A stretch of 64,000 nt of DNA. Origin: Clostridiales bacterium. Lineage in GTDB: Bacteria > Bacillota_E > Sulfobacillia > Sulfobacillales > JAIMBI01. This document shows positions 18,015 through 27,361 of the stretch, in pieces. Position 1 is the first letter of the stretch. Each line of letters opens with the position of its first letter. Under the pieces are notes generated by a model that was not told the origin of the DNA, did not search any database, and saw nothing but the letters and a program-made list of their open reading frames with translations. The translations under genes were made by a program, and so were the position numbers. The stretch is taken from contig DAHVOH010000007.1 of the NCBI GenBank assembly GCA_027318915.1, positions 3,022 through 67,021 on the forward strand. Direction: 5' to 3'.

Positions 18015-18229
18015 TCATTCTACCCGGGCCATGATCTGAATGCCATTCAATAGACCCCTATGCCGGTCGTCGGCGAATAGTCGGGCATGTGTCGACGCAT
18101 CCGAGGGGACCGTTGCCGGCGGGCGTGTCCGTGCATGGGGAGCCGGCCCGAATGAGCCTCCATAATAAGTCGCGGGCCCAAATCGCTTACAATGTGAGGA
18201 GGACTTGAGCGATACCCAAGGGGGATAAG

Positions 18230-19306
18230 GTGCACAGCACGACCAGCGGCGGCGCCGGCCGGGGACCGGATCGCCCAATGGAACCCGTCAGTCCGCCCAG
18301 CGGGGCGCCGCGGCTCAAGGACGTGGCGGCGCGCGCGGGCGTATCCTCGGCGACGGTCTCGCGCGTCATCAACGAGTCGGTCCCGGTCAGCCCGGCGACG
18401 CGCGAACGCATTCTGTCCGCCATCCGCGAATTGAATTACGTGCCCGATGCGTTGGCGCGCGGCACCGCTCGACGGCGGAGCCAAGTGCTGGGGATGATCG
18501 TGCCCAACATCACCAATCCCTACTTCGCCGAACTGTACCGGGCGGCCGCCGAGGCCGCCTTTCGCCATCATTACATCGTTTGGGTGCTGGACACCAACGA
18601 GAGCGTGGAGCGAGAAGCCGCCGCGCTGAACACGTTCCAGCGCTTTCGCGTCGACGCCATCTTGATCACCCCGGTGGATGCGCGGGCCAACCGGGAGCGG
18701 TACGGGGCGCTGCCGATGCCGTTGTGCTTTGTGGACCGCGAAGTGACGGACAGCGAATGGGACTTTGTCGGGGTGGACAACGTCGGCGGCGCCAAAATGG
18801 CCACCCGCCTGCTGATGGAGAGCGGACACCGTCGCATTGCGACCATCACCGGACCGCAGAGCAGCACGTCGGGTGTGGACCGACTGCGGGGATATCGTGC
18901 CGCGCTAGAAGAAAGCGGCCTATCCGTCCCGCCCGACTATGTGCAGATCGGCAACTTTCATGAGGCCAGCGGCTATGCCGCCGGCCTTCGGCTCTTGGCG
19001 CTGCCGAACCAGCCCACCGCCGTCATGGTTGCCAACAGCCTGATGGCCCTCGGCCTTCTGCAGGCGTTGCACCAAAAAGGCGGCGAGCTGGCCATCATCG
19101 CGTTCGATGACTTTCCGCTGGCGGCGCTGGCCACGCCGCCCATCACGGTGGTGGCGCTGCCGAGCGCCAAGTTGGGGTCAAGTGCCGTGACGCGGGTGTT
19201 GCACCGTTTGAAGTCTCCGGATGCGCGCCGCCGGCGTCTCATCGTCGCGCCCAAGCTGGTAGTGAGGGGATCGGAACAGATGCCCCCCCGCCCGGATTGC
19301 GGTTGA
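18230..19306 (+). CDS. LacI-family transcription regulator
   Basis: 358 residues from a GTG at 18230 preceded by GGGGGAT; an ATG at 18278 is an alternative. The helix-turn-helix with hinge is RLKDVAARAGVSSATVSRVI (residues 28-47) followed by NYVPDALARGTARR. The rest is a periplasmic-binding-like ligand domain: IGMIVPNI-type strand (LGMIVPNITNPYFAELYR), a CFVDRE segment, and a VGVDNVGGAKMATRLL segment. It probably represses the divergent MFS transporter through the palindrome at 18001-18014. It is of typical length, with no partner gene downstream. Confidence 0.88.
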   Translation: MHSTTSGGAGRGPDRPMEPVSPPSGAPRLKDVAARAGVSSATVSRVINESVPVSPATRERILSAIRELNYVPDALARGTARRRSQVLGMIVPNITNPYFAELYRAAAEAAFRHHYIVWVLDTNESVEREAAALNTFQRFRVDAILITPVDARANRERYGALPMPLCFVDREVTDSEWDFVGVDNVGGAKMATRLLMESGHRRIATITGPQSSTSGVDRLRGYRAALEESGLSVPPDYVQIGNFHEASGYAAGLRLLALPNQPTAVMVANSLMALGLLQALHQKGGELAIIAFDDFPLAALATPPITVVALPSAKLGSSAVTRVLHRLKSPDARRRRLIVAPKLVVRGSEQMPPRPDCG

Positions 19307-19604
19307 CCGCGCTCTTCGACTCGAGGCGCGGGTGATGCCGCGGCCCGAGGCGAGCAGCAGGACCCCCCAAGGCTCCCCGTCGGTCAAACAGTCGCCGCAC
19401 GCCGAAGGCCGGAGCCCTCTTTGAAGACGGCGGCCATCCATGCCCACCGCCCACCCGACCGCCCGGCCGGCGCGGTCGGGCCGCACATCCACGGGCCTCG
19501 GCGTCGGTAACTCATGCCGAGCGTCGTGTCCGCGCGGCGCCTGGGTCGGTGTCGGCTCTTTGACTGCCCCCTTTCTCGGAGCCACGCCGCACACGGCGCC
19601 GCGC

Positions 19605-21347
19605 TCACGGTTGGCTGAACGTCAGCCGATTGTCGGGGGCGTAGCCGACAATCGCATTGTATGACGCCGCGAAGTTGTGGACGTCGTCGCGCACGGCATA
19701 GAGAGCGCCCGGCGTCGGCACATAGAGCACCGGCAGCTGTTGCGCGGCATAGGTTTGGTACGCGTTGAACCGTTGCGTGATGGCGGTGGCCGTTCCCCCC
19801 TGGTACGTCGCCGCGATGAGCTGGTTCATCCGCGCCGAACGATATCCGCCGAAGTTCACACCGGCATCGGTCGTGAAGAGAGCGCCCCCCGACGGATAGT
19901 AGTCAGGGAAGTAGATCCAGACGCCGCGCCCCGCGACAGCCCACTTGTCGCTGTTGGCGGCCACCCCGATGGTGTCGAGGTACAGCGTGCCCCCCAGCGG
20001 CTCGAGCCGGGCCTGAATACCTTCTTGCGCCCAGCTTGCTTTCAGCAGCTCGGCGATGTGTTGGAGGGTGGTCGAGGCGCTGGGATAGATGTACGTGAAG
20101 GCCAGGCGTTGACTCCCGCGGGTCATGACGCCGTCCACCAAGCGCCAGCCGTGGCTTTCGAGGAGGTTTCGCCCTCGCGTGGGATTGTAAGGATACACAT
20201 TGGGCAGTTTGGCGTCGTAGTAGAGGTTCGCGGGTCGGAAAGGCACCGGGCCGCGGGTGGGCGTGGCCAGGCCGTGATACAGCGAGGTGATGATGGCGCT
20301 CTGGTCAATGCCCATCTGCAAGGCCTGGCGGATATACAACCGGTTGAACAGAGGTCCGACGCCCGGCGTGTCGGCGTGGAAATTTAAATGAATGAAGTCA
20401 AAGGCGAACGCATCCTCGCGGATGAGGCGGTAGCCCTTGAGCTGGTGGGCGGAGGCGAAATACGAGAAGGGAATCGTGGCGATGTCGACGGCGCCCTTCT
20501 TCAGCTGGGCGAACTCGGCCGCATCCGAGCTTTCATAGTCGTACAGAATGCTTTTGATGTGCGGGGCGGTGCCCGAATACCGGGGATTGGCCGCAAACCG
20601 CCAGTACTGGTCGGGCACCGCCTGGACTATGCGATAAGGGCCGTCCACCACGCGATAAACCGCGTTGCCGGGGTCATTGGCGATGCTCTTAATCCAGGCC
20701 AACTCCTGGTTTACGTTGGCGTAGCGGTCCCAGACGCTTTTGGGAATCGGCACTAATTGTCCCAAGCCGTTGTGCTCGAACCACACCGGGTTGACCGACG
20801 TGCGCGTTTGGACCACCAGCGTGTGTGGTCCGGTCGCCCGAACCGCGGCCCAATCCTGCGGCACGCCCCCCACGCCGGCGTAACAGTACGGCAGCGGACT
20901 CGTCGAGCCGCTGGCGCCGTGAATGAGCGTCCAGTCGTAGACCACGTCCTGGGCCGTGACCGGCCGACCGTTCGACCAGCGCCATTTGGGATTGATCGTC
21001 ACGGTGAACCGGGTGTAGTCATCACTGACCCGAATCCCCGAGGCGATGGACCGGTCAAATTCGATGCCGTCCTTCCGGTTGATCCAGAGCAGGGGCAGGT
21101 ACATGTCCGGTCCGGTGACACCGCCGCCGGTCAGCGTGTAGCAGTCATTGCCGGGCACGATGGGCGGCCACCAGTCCAGGGAACTCTGGGGGCCAAGGGC
21201 AATGCTGAGCGTGCTGGGCGGCGCGGTGACGGCTGTGCCGGGACCGCAGCCCGCCAGGACGACGACCAAGGCGAGAAGGCCGAAGACGCCCACGGTGTGC
21301 CGCGCCCGACGCCGAACAAGCTGGAGACGTTCTCTCAGTGGGTGCAT
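19605..21347 (-). CDS. Peptide/nickel ABC substrate-binding lipoprotein
   Basis: 580 residues with a lipoprotein signal (LLALVVVLAGC, Cys at about 34). It belongs to the SBP_bac_5 family of extracytoplasmic oligopeptide, dipeptide or nickel binders: WRWSNGRPVTAQDVVYDWTL and YIRQALQMGIDQSAIITSLY are family signatures. No permease or ATPase gene is adjacent, so it is an orphan that must use a remote transporter or act as a sensor. It is divergent from a HutC-type regulator across an 8-bp-arm palindrome. A close paralogue begins at 62388 and shares the unusual SLDWWPPIVPG and CYTLTGG motifs. Confidence 0.88.
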   Translation of the reverse strand: MHPLRERLQLVRRRARHTVGVFGLLALVVVLAGCGPGTAVTAPPSTLSIALGPQSSLDWWPPIVPGNDCYTLTGGGVTGPDMYLPLLWINRKDGIEFDRSIASGIRVSDDYTRFTVTINPKWRWSNGRPVTAQDVVYDWTLIHGASGSTSPLPYCYAGVGGVPQDWAAVRATGPHTLVVQTRTSVNPVWFEHNGLGQLVPIPKSVWDRYANVNQELAWIKSIANDPGNAVYRVVDGPYRIVQAVPDQYWRFAANPRYSGTAPHIKSILYDYESSDAAEFAQLKKGAVDIATIPFSYFASAHQLKGYRLIREDAFAFDFIHLNFHADTPGVGPLFNRLYIRQALQMGIDQSAIITSLYHGLATPTRGPVPFRPANLYYDAKLPNVYPYNPTRGRNLLESHGWRLVDGVMTRGSQRLAFTYIYPSASTTLQHIAELLKASWAQEGIQARLEPLGGTLYLDTIGVAANSDKWAVAGRGVWIYFPDYYPSGGALFTTDAGVNFGGYRSARMNQLIAATYQGGTATAITQRFNAYQTYAAQQLPVLYVPTPGALYAVRDDVHNFAASYNAIVGYAPDNRLTFSQP

Positions 21348-21520
21348 GGTTCAGCCCTCGCTTTCCGGTGTGCCGTACCGCCGCCGTCACCGCCCCGGGT
21401 CAGGTGCTGGCACGAGCTTCAACGGGGAATCGCCGGCCGGCGCGCGGCCCTTTACCGCGCAGATTCCGGATGGTGGGTCCCGACATTACTATCAAGGTAG
21501 CGATGACCAGTGAACTTGTA

Positions 21521-21538
21521 AAGATGTCAGGACATCTT
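21521..21538. promoter_or_regulatory. Palindromic operator candidate
   Basis: AAGATGTCAGGACATCTT has perfect 8-base arms around a 2-base centre. It lies between the divergent peptide-binding gene (start 21347) and the GntR-family gene (start 21721). Size and symmetry fit a GntR/HutC dimer site; the assignment is inferred. Confidence 0.55.
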
Positions 21539-21720
21539 GGAGATTGGCTCGTGGTATCCTGCGAACAAGACAAGGTCGGCCTCTGTGGGGCGCCGGTCGC
21601 GTGCACGCCTGCCAAGAACGGGCAGACGAGCCCCGAGTGCGGGACGCCGGGACGGCGCGGACGGTGAAGTCGGTGAGCGTCCCTCCCTCGTTGACGTCAC
21701 GTGAGAGAAGGGGATGTGCC

Positions 21721-22527
21721 ATGAAGCGGCTCGATTCCCGGGTCCCGTACTACTATCAGATCAAAGAGGAGCTGCTCCATCTGATTGCCGAAGGGCGTTT
21801 TCCGCCGGGAAGCCGGTTTCCCTCGGAACAGGCTTTGACGCGCGAGTACGGCCTCAGCCGGCCCACCATCCGCCAAGCCTTGGGTGAACTGGTCCAAGAA
21901 GGTTATCTGGTGCGGCAACAGGGGCGGGGAACTTTTGTCTCTGAGCCGTTGATTGTGGACAACGCGCAGGTGTTCACAACCTTGGACGAACTGCACTTCC
22001 GAGCCTCGGTCCACCACACCCGACTCATTCGGTGCGATGTGGTCATACCGAGCCCGGCGGCCGCCCGCGAACTGGATCTGGGAGCAGAGGAGCGGGTGTA
22101 CGAAGTCACCACGGAACGCAGCAATGACCGCGAGAAGCTCGCGGTGAGAACCTCGCAGGTTCCGGAGCGGCTGGCGCCGGACCTGCCCGCCCATCTGAGC
22201 GCCATGTCAACCGGGACCGACGTCTACAGCGTTCTGCACCAGGTGTATCACCTGAGTCCGGTCGGCGCGGCGCAAACCTTTCGCACGGTTCCCGCGTCCG
22301 GCTCGGATGCGGACCGCCTGGCCATCCGCCGCGGCGTTCCGGTCATGCTGTGGGAGGGACTCATCTACGCGTCCCACGGCCTTAAGATGGCGCGCGTGCG
22401 CACGGTCTTCCGCGGTGATCGTTTTTCCTTCGCCATCCGTCAGGGCCGCCATTGGACCGGCAGTCCGATGCCGGACAACACCGTCGGCGTGGGAATTTTA
22501 GACACCATCGACGGCCGCATCTGGTAG
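21721..22527 (+). CDS. GntR-family regulator, HutC subfamily
   Basis: 268 residues from the ATG at 21721 after GAGAAGGGG; the open frame continues upstream without a supported start. Residues 8-75 form the winged helix: PYYYQIKEELLHLI, FPSEQALTREYGLSRPTIRQ, then GTFVSEP. Residues about 95-255 are a UTRA ligand domain as in HutC, which senses small effectors. It is divergent from the orphan peptide-binding lipoprotein and is likely to control it and itself through the palindrome at 21521-21538. Complete and typical in size. Confidence 0.85.
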   Translation: MKRLDSRVPYYYQIKEELLHLIAEGRFPPGSRFPSEQALTREYGLSRPTIRQALGELVQEGYLVRQQGRGTFVSEPLIVDNAQVFTTLDELHFRASVHHTRLIRCDVVIPSPAAARELDLGAEERVYEVTTERSNDREKLAVRTSQVPERLAPDLPAHLSAMSTGTDVYSVLHQVYHLSPVGAAQTFRTVPASGSDADRLAIRRGVPVMLWEGLIYASHGLKMARVRTVFRGDRFSFAIRQGRHWTGSPMPDNTVGVGILDTIDGRIW

Positions 22528-22658
22528 ACGCCGGTGAATGCGCACGCCGGCTGCACCGAGCCATCGCCCATTCGCTCGTCGCCGACGTGCTGCGCGAGCA
22601 GTTGGAGACCTTCTATCGAGCACGCCGACGCCGGACGCCCGGGTGTCCACCCCGCGAT

Positions 22659-22697
22659 CCCCGACCGCCGGCCCCTAGGAACGGGACGGCGGTCGGG
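22659..22697. terminator. Hairpin between convergent genes
   Basis: CCCGACCGCCG (22660-22670) pairs with CGGCGGTCGGG (22687-22697), an 11-bp stem with a 16-base loop. It lies between the GntR gene and the oppositely oriented ferredoxin gene and could end both transcripts. No T-tract follows. Confidence 0.5.
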
Positions 22698-22712
22698 TCC
22701 CGTACGGGTCCG

Positions 22713-22958
22713 CTAGACTTGCTGGCGCCAGTTGCGGTTGTAGCCAATCCACATCTGCTCCGGCGCCGGCACTTTCGCTTCGGCGAAGATAGCGCCCACG
22801 GGGCAGACGGGTTCACACTCGCCACAGTCGGTGCAGGCTTCCGGATCAATGAGACGCGTGAAGCGACCGCGGTGAATGGCGCCTGCTCGGCACACCCGCT
22901 CGCACTCCGGTTCAAACGTGCTCTCGTCGATGCAGGCTGAGGTCACCACATACGCCAC
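22713..22958 (-). CDS. Ferredoxin with two Fe-S clusters
   Basis: 81 residues from a GTG at 22958 with GAGGAGGAAG five bases upstream; a longer frame to 23015 lacks support. The C-terminal cluster motif CTDCGECEPVCP is a classic 4Fe-4S site. The N-terminal site ACIDESTFEPECERVC has only three clear cysteines in the cluster region, as in 7Fe (3Fe-4S plus 4Fe-4S) ferredoxins related to FdxA. It is a soluble electron carrier. The DoxX-like membrane gene is 82 bp upstream on the same strand, so they may share a transcript. Confidence 0.85.
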   Translation of the reverse strand: MAYVVTSACIDESTFEPECERVCRAGAIHRGRFTRLIDPEACTDCGECEPVCPVGAIFAEAKVPAPEQMWIGYNRNWRQQV

Positions 22959-23040
22959 GCTGTCTTCCTCCTCCTCGGGCGGCAACTTCGCCGCGCCGGT
23001 CCCCGATCCTCTCACGCCACCGATATACCATAGGTTGGGG

Positions 23041-24036
23041 TCACGACACCAGGGAGGGTCGGGTCTCGGGCTCCGACCGCCCCGTCCCGCCGGCGGGCTT
23101 GCGGGGTGCTTGCACCGTGTGCCGGGCCATCCAGCCCGGCACCATCATCAAACCAATCAGCGGCACCGTGTTCAGGTCAGTGGCCATGCCGGTGAAAATG
23201 TCCCCAAACCCCTGTCCGAGCCACCAAATCAACGCCAGCAGCAAAGCGGCCAGCGCATAGGCGGAAGGCTGCGGGTGGGCGCCATACAGTCCCCAAGCCA
23301 GATAGGCCATCGCCAGGACGAGAGCCAAATTGATCCAGACGGCGTGGCTGTAACTGAGGCTCACGATCCAGGCTATGGTGGCGGCAAAGGCATGCGGCTG
23401 CATCATTAAGTTCGACTGGAACTGAGAGGACAGCCCGATCGGGCTCCAAAACACCGGAACCAGTTGCTGCAACGCCGCCAGTGCCCAAAAAATCGCCACC
23501 CCGTCGCGCACCCAGTTGAATCCGGCGCCAAACGCCCAGGCACGGTCGTCCAGCAGCAACAGGACCGCCAGCCAGGCATACAGGAGGACCGACCCCGGCG
23601 CACCGCTCAGCACACTCGCACTGCCGGTGAGAATCCCGCCGAGACCTTCGCCGAACAGCCACACCACGGCACTCCAGACCACCGACACCATCAGACCGGC
23701 CCGCATCCAACTTTCATGCCGCTCAGATAACAGCAGGACGCCGATCAGGATCTGAATTGCCACGATGCCCAGATTCCAGAGGGGGACATGCGGGGTCATC
23801 ACGGCCACCGCCCAGTTGATGAGACCGCTGACCCAGACGGGCTGGCCTTGCGCCAGCGGCTGCATCAAATTGTGCAGCATGGCCATGCTGAACATGGCCG
23901 GCTGCAACTGCAGCAGCCCGTCCAAGATCCATAGCGCTCCCAATCCGCGGCGGATTACCCGGCGCGTCTGGGCGATGCGAGCGTCGGTCGTCCGCGTTCC
24001 GGTCTCGGCGGGCTTGTTCGTGGCCACGGCTGCCAT
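23041..24036 (-). CDS. DoxX-like multi-spanning membrane protein
   Basis: 331 residues from the ATG at 24036, eleven bases after AGGAGGGG; the frame extends to 24252 without a good start. About eight membrane helices are seen. The first part (LGALWILDGLLQLQPAMF) recalls DoxX/DoxD proteins, whose Acidianus members are subunits of thiosulfate:quinone oxidoreductase; other members are unassigned. The second half repeats a similar pattern (YAWLAVLLLLDDRAW...WALAALQQLVPVFW). Proximity to a ferredoxin suggests redox work at the membrane, but the function is not established. Confidence 0.6.
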   Translation of the reverse strand: MAAVATNKPAETGTRTTDARIAQTRRVIRRGLGALWILDGLLQLQPAMFSMAMLHNLMQPLAQGQPVWVSGLINWAVAVMTPHVPLWNLGIVAIQILIGVLLLSERHESWMRAGLMVSVVWSAVVWLFGEGLGGILTGSASVLSGAPGSVLLYAWLAVLLLLDDRAWAFGAGFNWVRDGVAIFWALAALQQLVPVFWSPIGLSSQFQSNLMMQPHAFAATIAWIVSLSYSHAVWINLALVLAMAYLAWGLYGAHPQPSAYALAALLLALIWWLGQGFGDIFTGMATDLNTVPLIGLMMVPGWMARHTVQAPRKPAGGTGRSEPETRPSLVS

Positions 24037-24259
24037 CGGTGCCACACCCCTCCTGTTTTCTCGGTCAGTCTCTCCCTCGTTCTCTCTCAGCATCCAAGAC
24101 CGCGGCAATTCAGACCACGGCCGATCGGCCCCCCGTCGGTCGTCCACTCGCTCCATCGTGTGTGATCCGTTCGAGCGCAGAGTCCCCATGGGTCGGCCGG
24201 ACATTCTGCACGGGGGAAATGTCTGTGCCTGTGTGTGGAGAACCTGGCGCATTGGACCC

Positions 24260-25100
24260 GGTACTCAATGTTGGACCGGGCGACCCGGCTCGACCGCCGG
24301 GATTGCTGCGGGCCGTCGGCCCTTGCGACGCCGTCATCCGGGTCGGCGATGCCGTCCGTCGCCCGACGCACACCCGGAGCGGCGGCATATCGGCCAGGAC
24401 GACGGGACGTTCGGGCCACCGGCGGACAGACCGTGCGTCATCTGGCGCGCGAAACGGTCGACGCCACGCCGCCGGCCGGTACTGGCCATCGGTCTCGCCA
24501 AGGAGACGGGCGTCTTTGGGGCGGATCCGCTCACGGAGGACCTGACGCCGGCCGGGCCAGCCGCGGCTGACCACGCGCGTTATCAAGGCGCATATGTGGG
24601 TCGACCTCTCCACCAGCGGTGCTCCGGGTGGTAACATCCGGGAACCCCGTGGCCGTGCAGCCCTCCGGAGGCGGTGGCAGGGGCTAGGCCGGGCGCGGTA
24701 TCCCGCCGCGCACGATCTCCCCCTCGTCGCCGACGGCGGGGCCGCCACGGCTAGCGGCTGCGCCCGGGGGAAGGTGGAGCTCCCACGGGTGGCCAATGCC
24801 AGCGGCCCGCAGACCCCCGTGAACCCCTTCCCGCCGGGGTCGAGCCAGTGGAACTACATCGAGCACCGTCCGTGTGGGTGATCCGTAGGACCTCCCGGGG
24901 CCGGCCACTCACCATGGTCGAAACGATCCTGGCCCTCATCGGCTGGACAACCACGCAAACCCGCCTCCCGGTGTGGGCAGAGTCGGGCCAGAGGACATAT
25001 CCGCCCGGCCCCCACATGACCCCCGCGCAAGTCCCCGCCCCGAGCCGGGCCCCTGCTGCCTGGTCGGGGCACTGGGACTCAACGATTGCCCCCCAACCTG
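24260..25100 (+). pseudogene. ISAzo13-family transposase remnant
   Basis: Pieces in different frames match the ISAzo13 transposase in order: VLAIGLAKETGVFG (24480 region, like the VISVDTKKKEL motif), RRRWQGLGRARYPAAHDL with LVADGG (24670-24740), GKVELPRVAN, FPPGSSQWNYIEHR (24827-24868, like PPGTSKWNKIEHR), then after a frameshift SRGRPLTMVETILALIGWTT and RTYPPG (24885-25010). There are at least two frameshifts and no usable start, so it is dead. It abuts the 3' end of the minus-strand lipoprotein gene. The outer limits are approximate; I could not find terminal repeats. Confidence 0.7.
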
Positions 25101-25123
25101 TATCCGTGACTCATCCGTAAGCG

Positions 25124-26377
25124 CTAACGACCTCCCGCTCCGCGCGGGTTCAAAACAACCAGGGTCACGGGGGCCATACGACTGGAAAATTGCAGACTCA
25201 CCGTCACACGCGGGCCGTCGAGCGCCGGGAGTTCGTAGGGGATCCGGAGCGTGCCCGAAAACGTCCCGGATGCACTCACCCTGATCACGCCGCTGGCAAT
25301 CCCGAGGGAGGGGTTCTCGTAGCCTGCCGCCAGGCTGACGCCGATGATATGGGGACCGTTCGGCGCGAAGGTGATATACGGGCTCTGCGTGAGGACGTGG
25401 CCCGCAATCACGAGCAGCCCGCCGGGCCGGATCGCCTGATTCTGACGGGGTGCCGTGAGATCGACCCAAGGGCTGGCGCGATTCAGTTGTTCCTGCTCGG
25501 CGATGACCCGATCCGGCGCGAGAGGGCGCCGGTCGCCGAAGAGCGTCGCCGATACCTGGCGATACGAGACAAAAGCGTGGGCCATGATGAGCGCGAGCGT
25601 CGGCTGGGCCGCCCGCGTCCAATAGATATCCTGGGCCTGCCTCCAATCGAGCACGGTGGTCGTCCCCCTGCGGGTCACCGCCTCCGCGAAAAGTCCGGGC
25701 CCGGCGGGCAGCGGGTGCCCGGTGATCGCGCGGGCGAGTTGTCGCGCTTGAACGAGCGTGACCCGCCCACGGAGTTCCACGGTCCACCCCTCCTGACGCC
25801 ACATGATGAGGCTCTCGTCGGATGCGAGATGCCAGACGCGCATGGTCACCCCGTCGACCGGGCGAATCGTGGCGTGCCGGCGTGGCGGAGAGGTAAATGC
25901 GACATTGCTGCGCGGAAGAGCCGCGCGTGCTGCGGCCGTCGATGGGTAGTGACGCCCGCCAAATGAGCCGTCCGGGGAGAGGGCCCGCGGGTCCGCAACC
26001 TGGGACATGAAGACTTTGCGACTTTCGGGAGGGGGACCGGGTTTGGGTACCCACACCAGCTCGACCGCGTAACGGGACGGTGCGGCGGTGACGGCTGCCG
26101 TGAGCCATGTCGGAGCACTGAGGAGATGGCCGCGCAGTCCTTCGGGCCCGCGGAGCGGCATGGCCGTTTGCTGAGCCACGACGGCCAACGCCTCGGCCAC
26201 GACGGTATTCCCGGATTCCGGCGGACTGGGTTTGCGCATCAAGGACCGCGTGGTGGAGTGAGGAACCGTCTGCGACGAACGGGCCTGCGTGCTGACGTGA
26301 GGGCGACACCCGGCCAGCAGGACGACCACCGCCACCACTCCCGCTCCCTGCAGCCAGCGCCGCGTGGTGAATCCCAT
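25124..26377 (-). CDS. Lipoprotein with possible Ig-like C-terminal domain
   Basis: 417 residues with a lipoprotein signal (GAGVVAVVVLLAGC, Cys24). The middle part is not recognised. The last 110 residues (IRPGGLLVIAGHVLTQSPYI, then VIRVSASGTFSGTLRIPYEL) have the alternating strands and SGTFSGT turn seen in immunoglobulin-like Gmad2-type modules of sporulation and germination lipoproteins; this is an inference. It probably sits on the outer face of the membrane. It is a single gene between an IS remnant and an empty stretch, so context gives no further clue. Confidence 0.6.
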   Translation of the reverse strand: MGFTTRRWLQGAGVVAVVVLLAGCRPHVSTQARSSQTVPHSTTRSLMRKPSPPESGNTVVAEALAVVAQQTAMPLRGPEGLRGHLLSAPTWLTAAVTAAPSRYAVELVWVPKPGPPPESRKVFMSQVADPRALSPDGSFGGRHYPSTAAARAALPRSNVAFTSPPRRHATIRPVDGVTMRVWHLASDESLIMWRQEGWTVELRGRVTLVQARQLARAITGHPLPAGPGLFAEAVTRRGTTTVLDWRQAQDIYWTRAAQPTLALIMAHAFVSYRQVSATLFGDRRPLAPDRVIAEQEQLNRASPWVDLTAPRQNQAIRPGGLLVIAGHVLTQSPYITFAPNGPHIIGVSLAAGYENPSLGIASGVIRVSASGTFSGTLRIPYELPALDGPRVTVSLQFSSRMAPVTLVVLNPRGAGGR

Positions 26378-27163
26378 CGTGATGCCACCGCCTACCCGCG
26401 TTGTGCCGGGTCCTTAGGGACACTGCAGAAGCCTGGCAGTCGATCCTGTCAACGCCCGGGAGCCGGACGAGGTTACCGCAGCCGGAGTCCGAGGGACCCT
26501 CGGCCACGGCTTAGCACGCGTGGCACCGGTATGGCGAAACCGCTGACGGGTCGCGCGGTCCTTTCACATCTCTTCGACGCGAGCCCCATTGGCACGGACA
26601 GGCTCGCCCTCGGCTCACCCAAGACCGCATCACCACCGCCTGGTGCCGGGCTCGCGACGCCAGCGATTGGGGGCAGACGGCAACCCGCGCATGGCACTTG
26701 GCGTTGACCTCGGAGATTCTGTCATCCCGAGAGCGGCGGCCGCCGAAAGGGGCCCGGGGGCCAAGCGGAGCACGCGAACACACGGTGTGGACAGGGGGCG
26801 GGGGTCCAACAATGAAGGGCGGGTCTGCCGGCCCGGGTAGGAGGCGTCATCGTCATGCATCATGCGGTCACTGGCGATCGCGGACGGACCTGCTTCATCC
26901 TCCCACCTCAGTGACGCCGGTGATCGCCGACCGGACCCAACAGGCTCGCAACCGCGCCCAGAGTCCCGGATCCGCCCCCAGGGCCCGGGCGGGCGTCAAC
27001 GGACTGGGGCCCGCGCTCTCCCCGAGGGGTTTGCGGAACAGGGAAGACCGCCATCGCCGCGCGTTTCGATCGCGAAGCGGTCCCGATGCCCGCGCTCACA
27101 TCCGACCCATGGCCGGAGGTCCGGGCCACCGCCCGTCCCTTCCTCACGAAAGCCGCTGCGGCA
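26378..27163. other. 0.8 kb without a recognisable gene
   Basis: Only arginine/proline-rich shadow frames are seen on both strands. No domain, ribosome site, tRNA or repeat is apparent. It should hold the promoter of the lipoprotein gene that starts at 26377. Confidence 0.45.
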
Positions 27164-27361
27164 TCAGGACGGCGGTGGCCGGCGCGCCATCAAGCCAATG
27201 GTCAAGGCGAGGCCGGCTGCCAGACAGAAGCAGCCCGCCAGGAGGCTTCCCCAATGCAAGGGAAAAAGACTGGTTCCCATGAGGCCGAGACCGAGGATGC
27301 CAATCAGCGACCCGATATAGAGCCGCAGCAACACCCTCCCCGGCACACGCCGGCGGGTCAC
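27164..27361 (-). CDS. Two-helix membrane protein of cytochrome b operon
   Basis: 65 residues starting at a GTG (27361) that overlaps the stop of the preceding gene as GTGA. Two membrane helices lie near residues 14-30 and 36-57, with a basic start (TRRRVPGR) and a short RRPPPS tail. The exact overlap and strand place it as the last gene of the cytochrome b operon. It is not recognised as a known subunit but may be a small structural or assembly component of the complex. Confidence 0.65.
   Translation of the reverse strand: MTRRRVPGRVLLRLYIGSLIGILGLGLMGTSLFPLHWGSLLAGCFCLAAGLALTIGLMARRPPPS

Noticed and set aside
22519..22640. Frame after gntR reading ECARRLHRAIAHSLVADV and REQLETFYRAR
   Set aside because: It looks protein-like but has no start codon or ribosome site and lies in a terminator region; too short to support.
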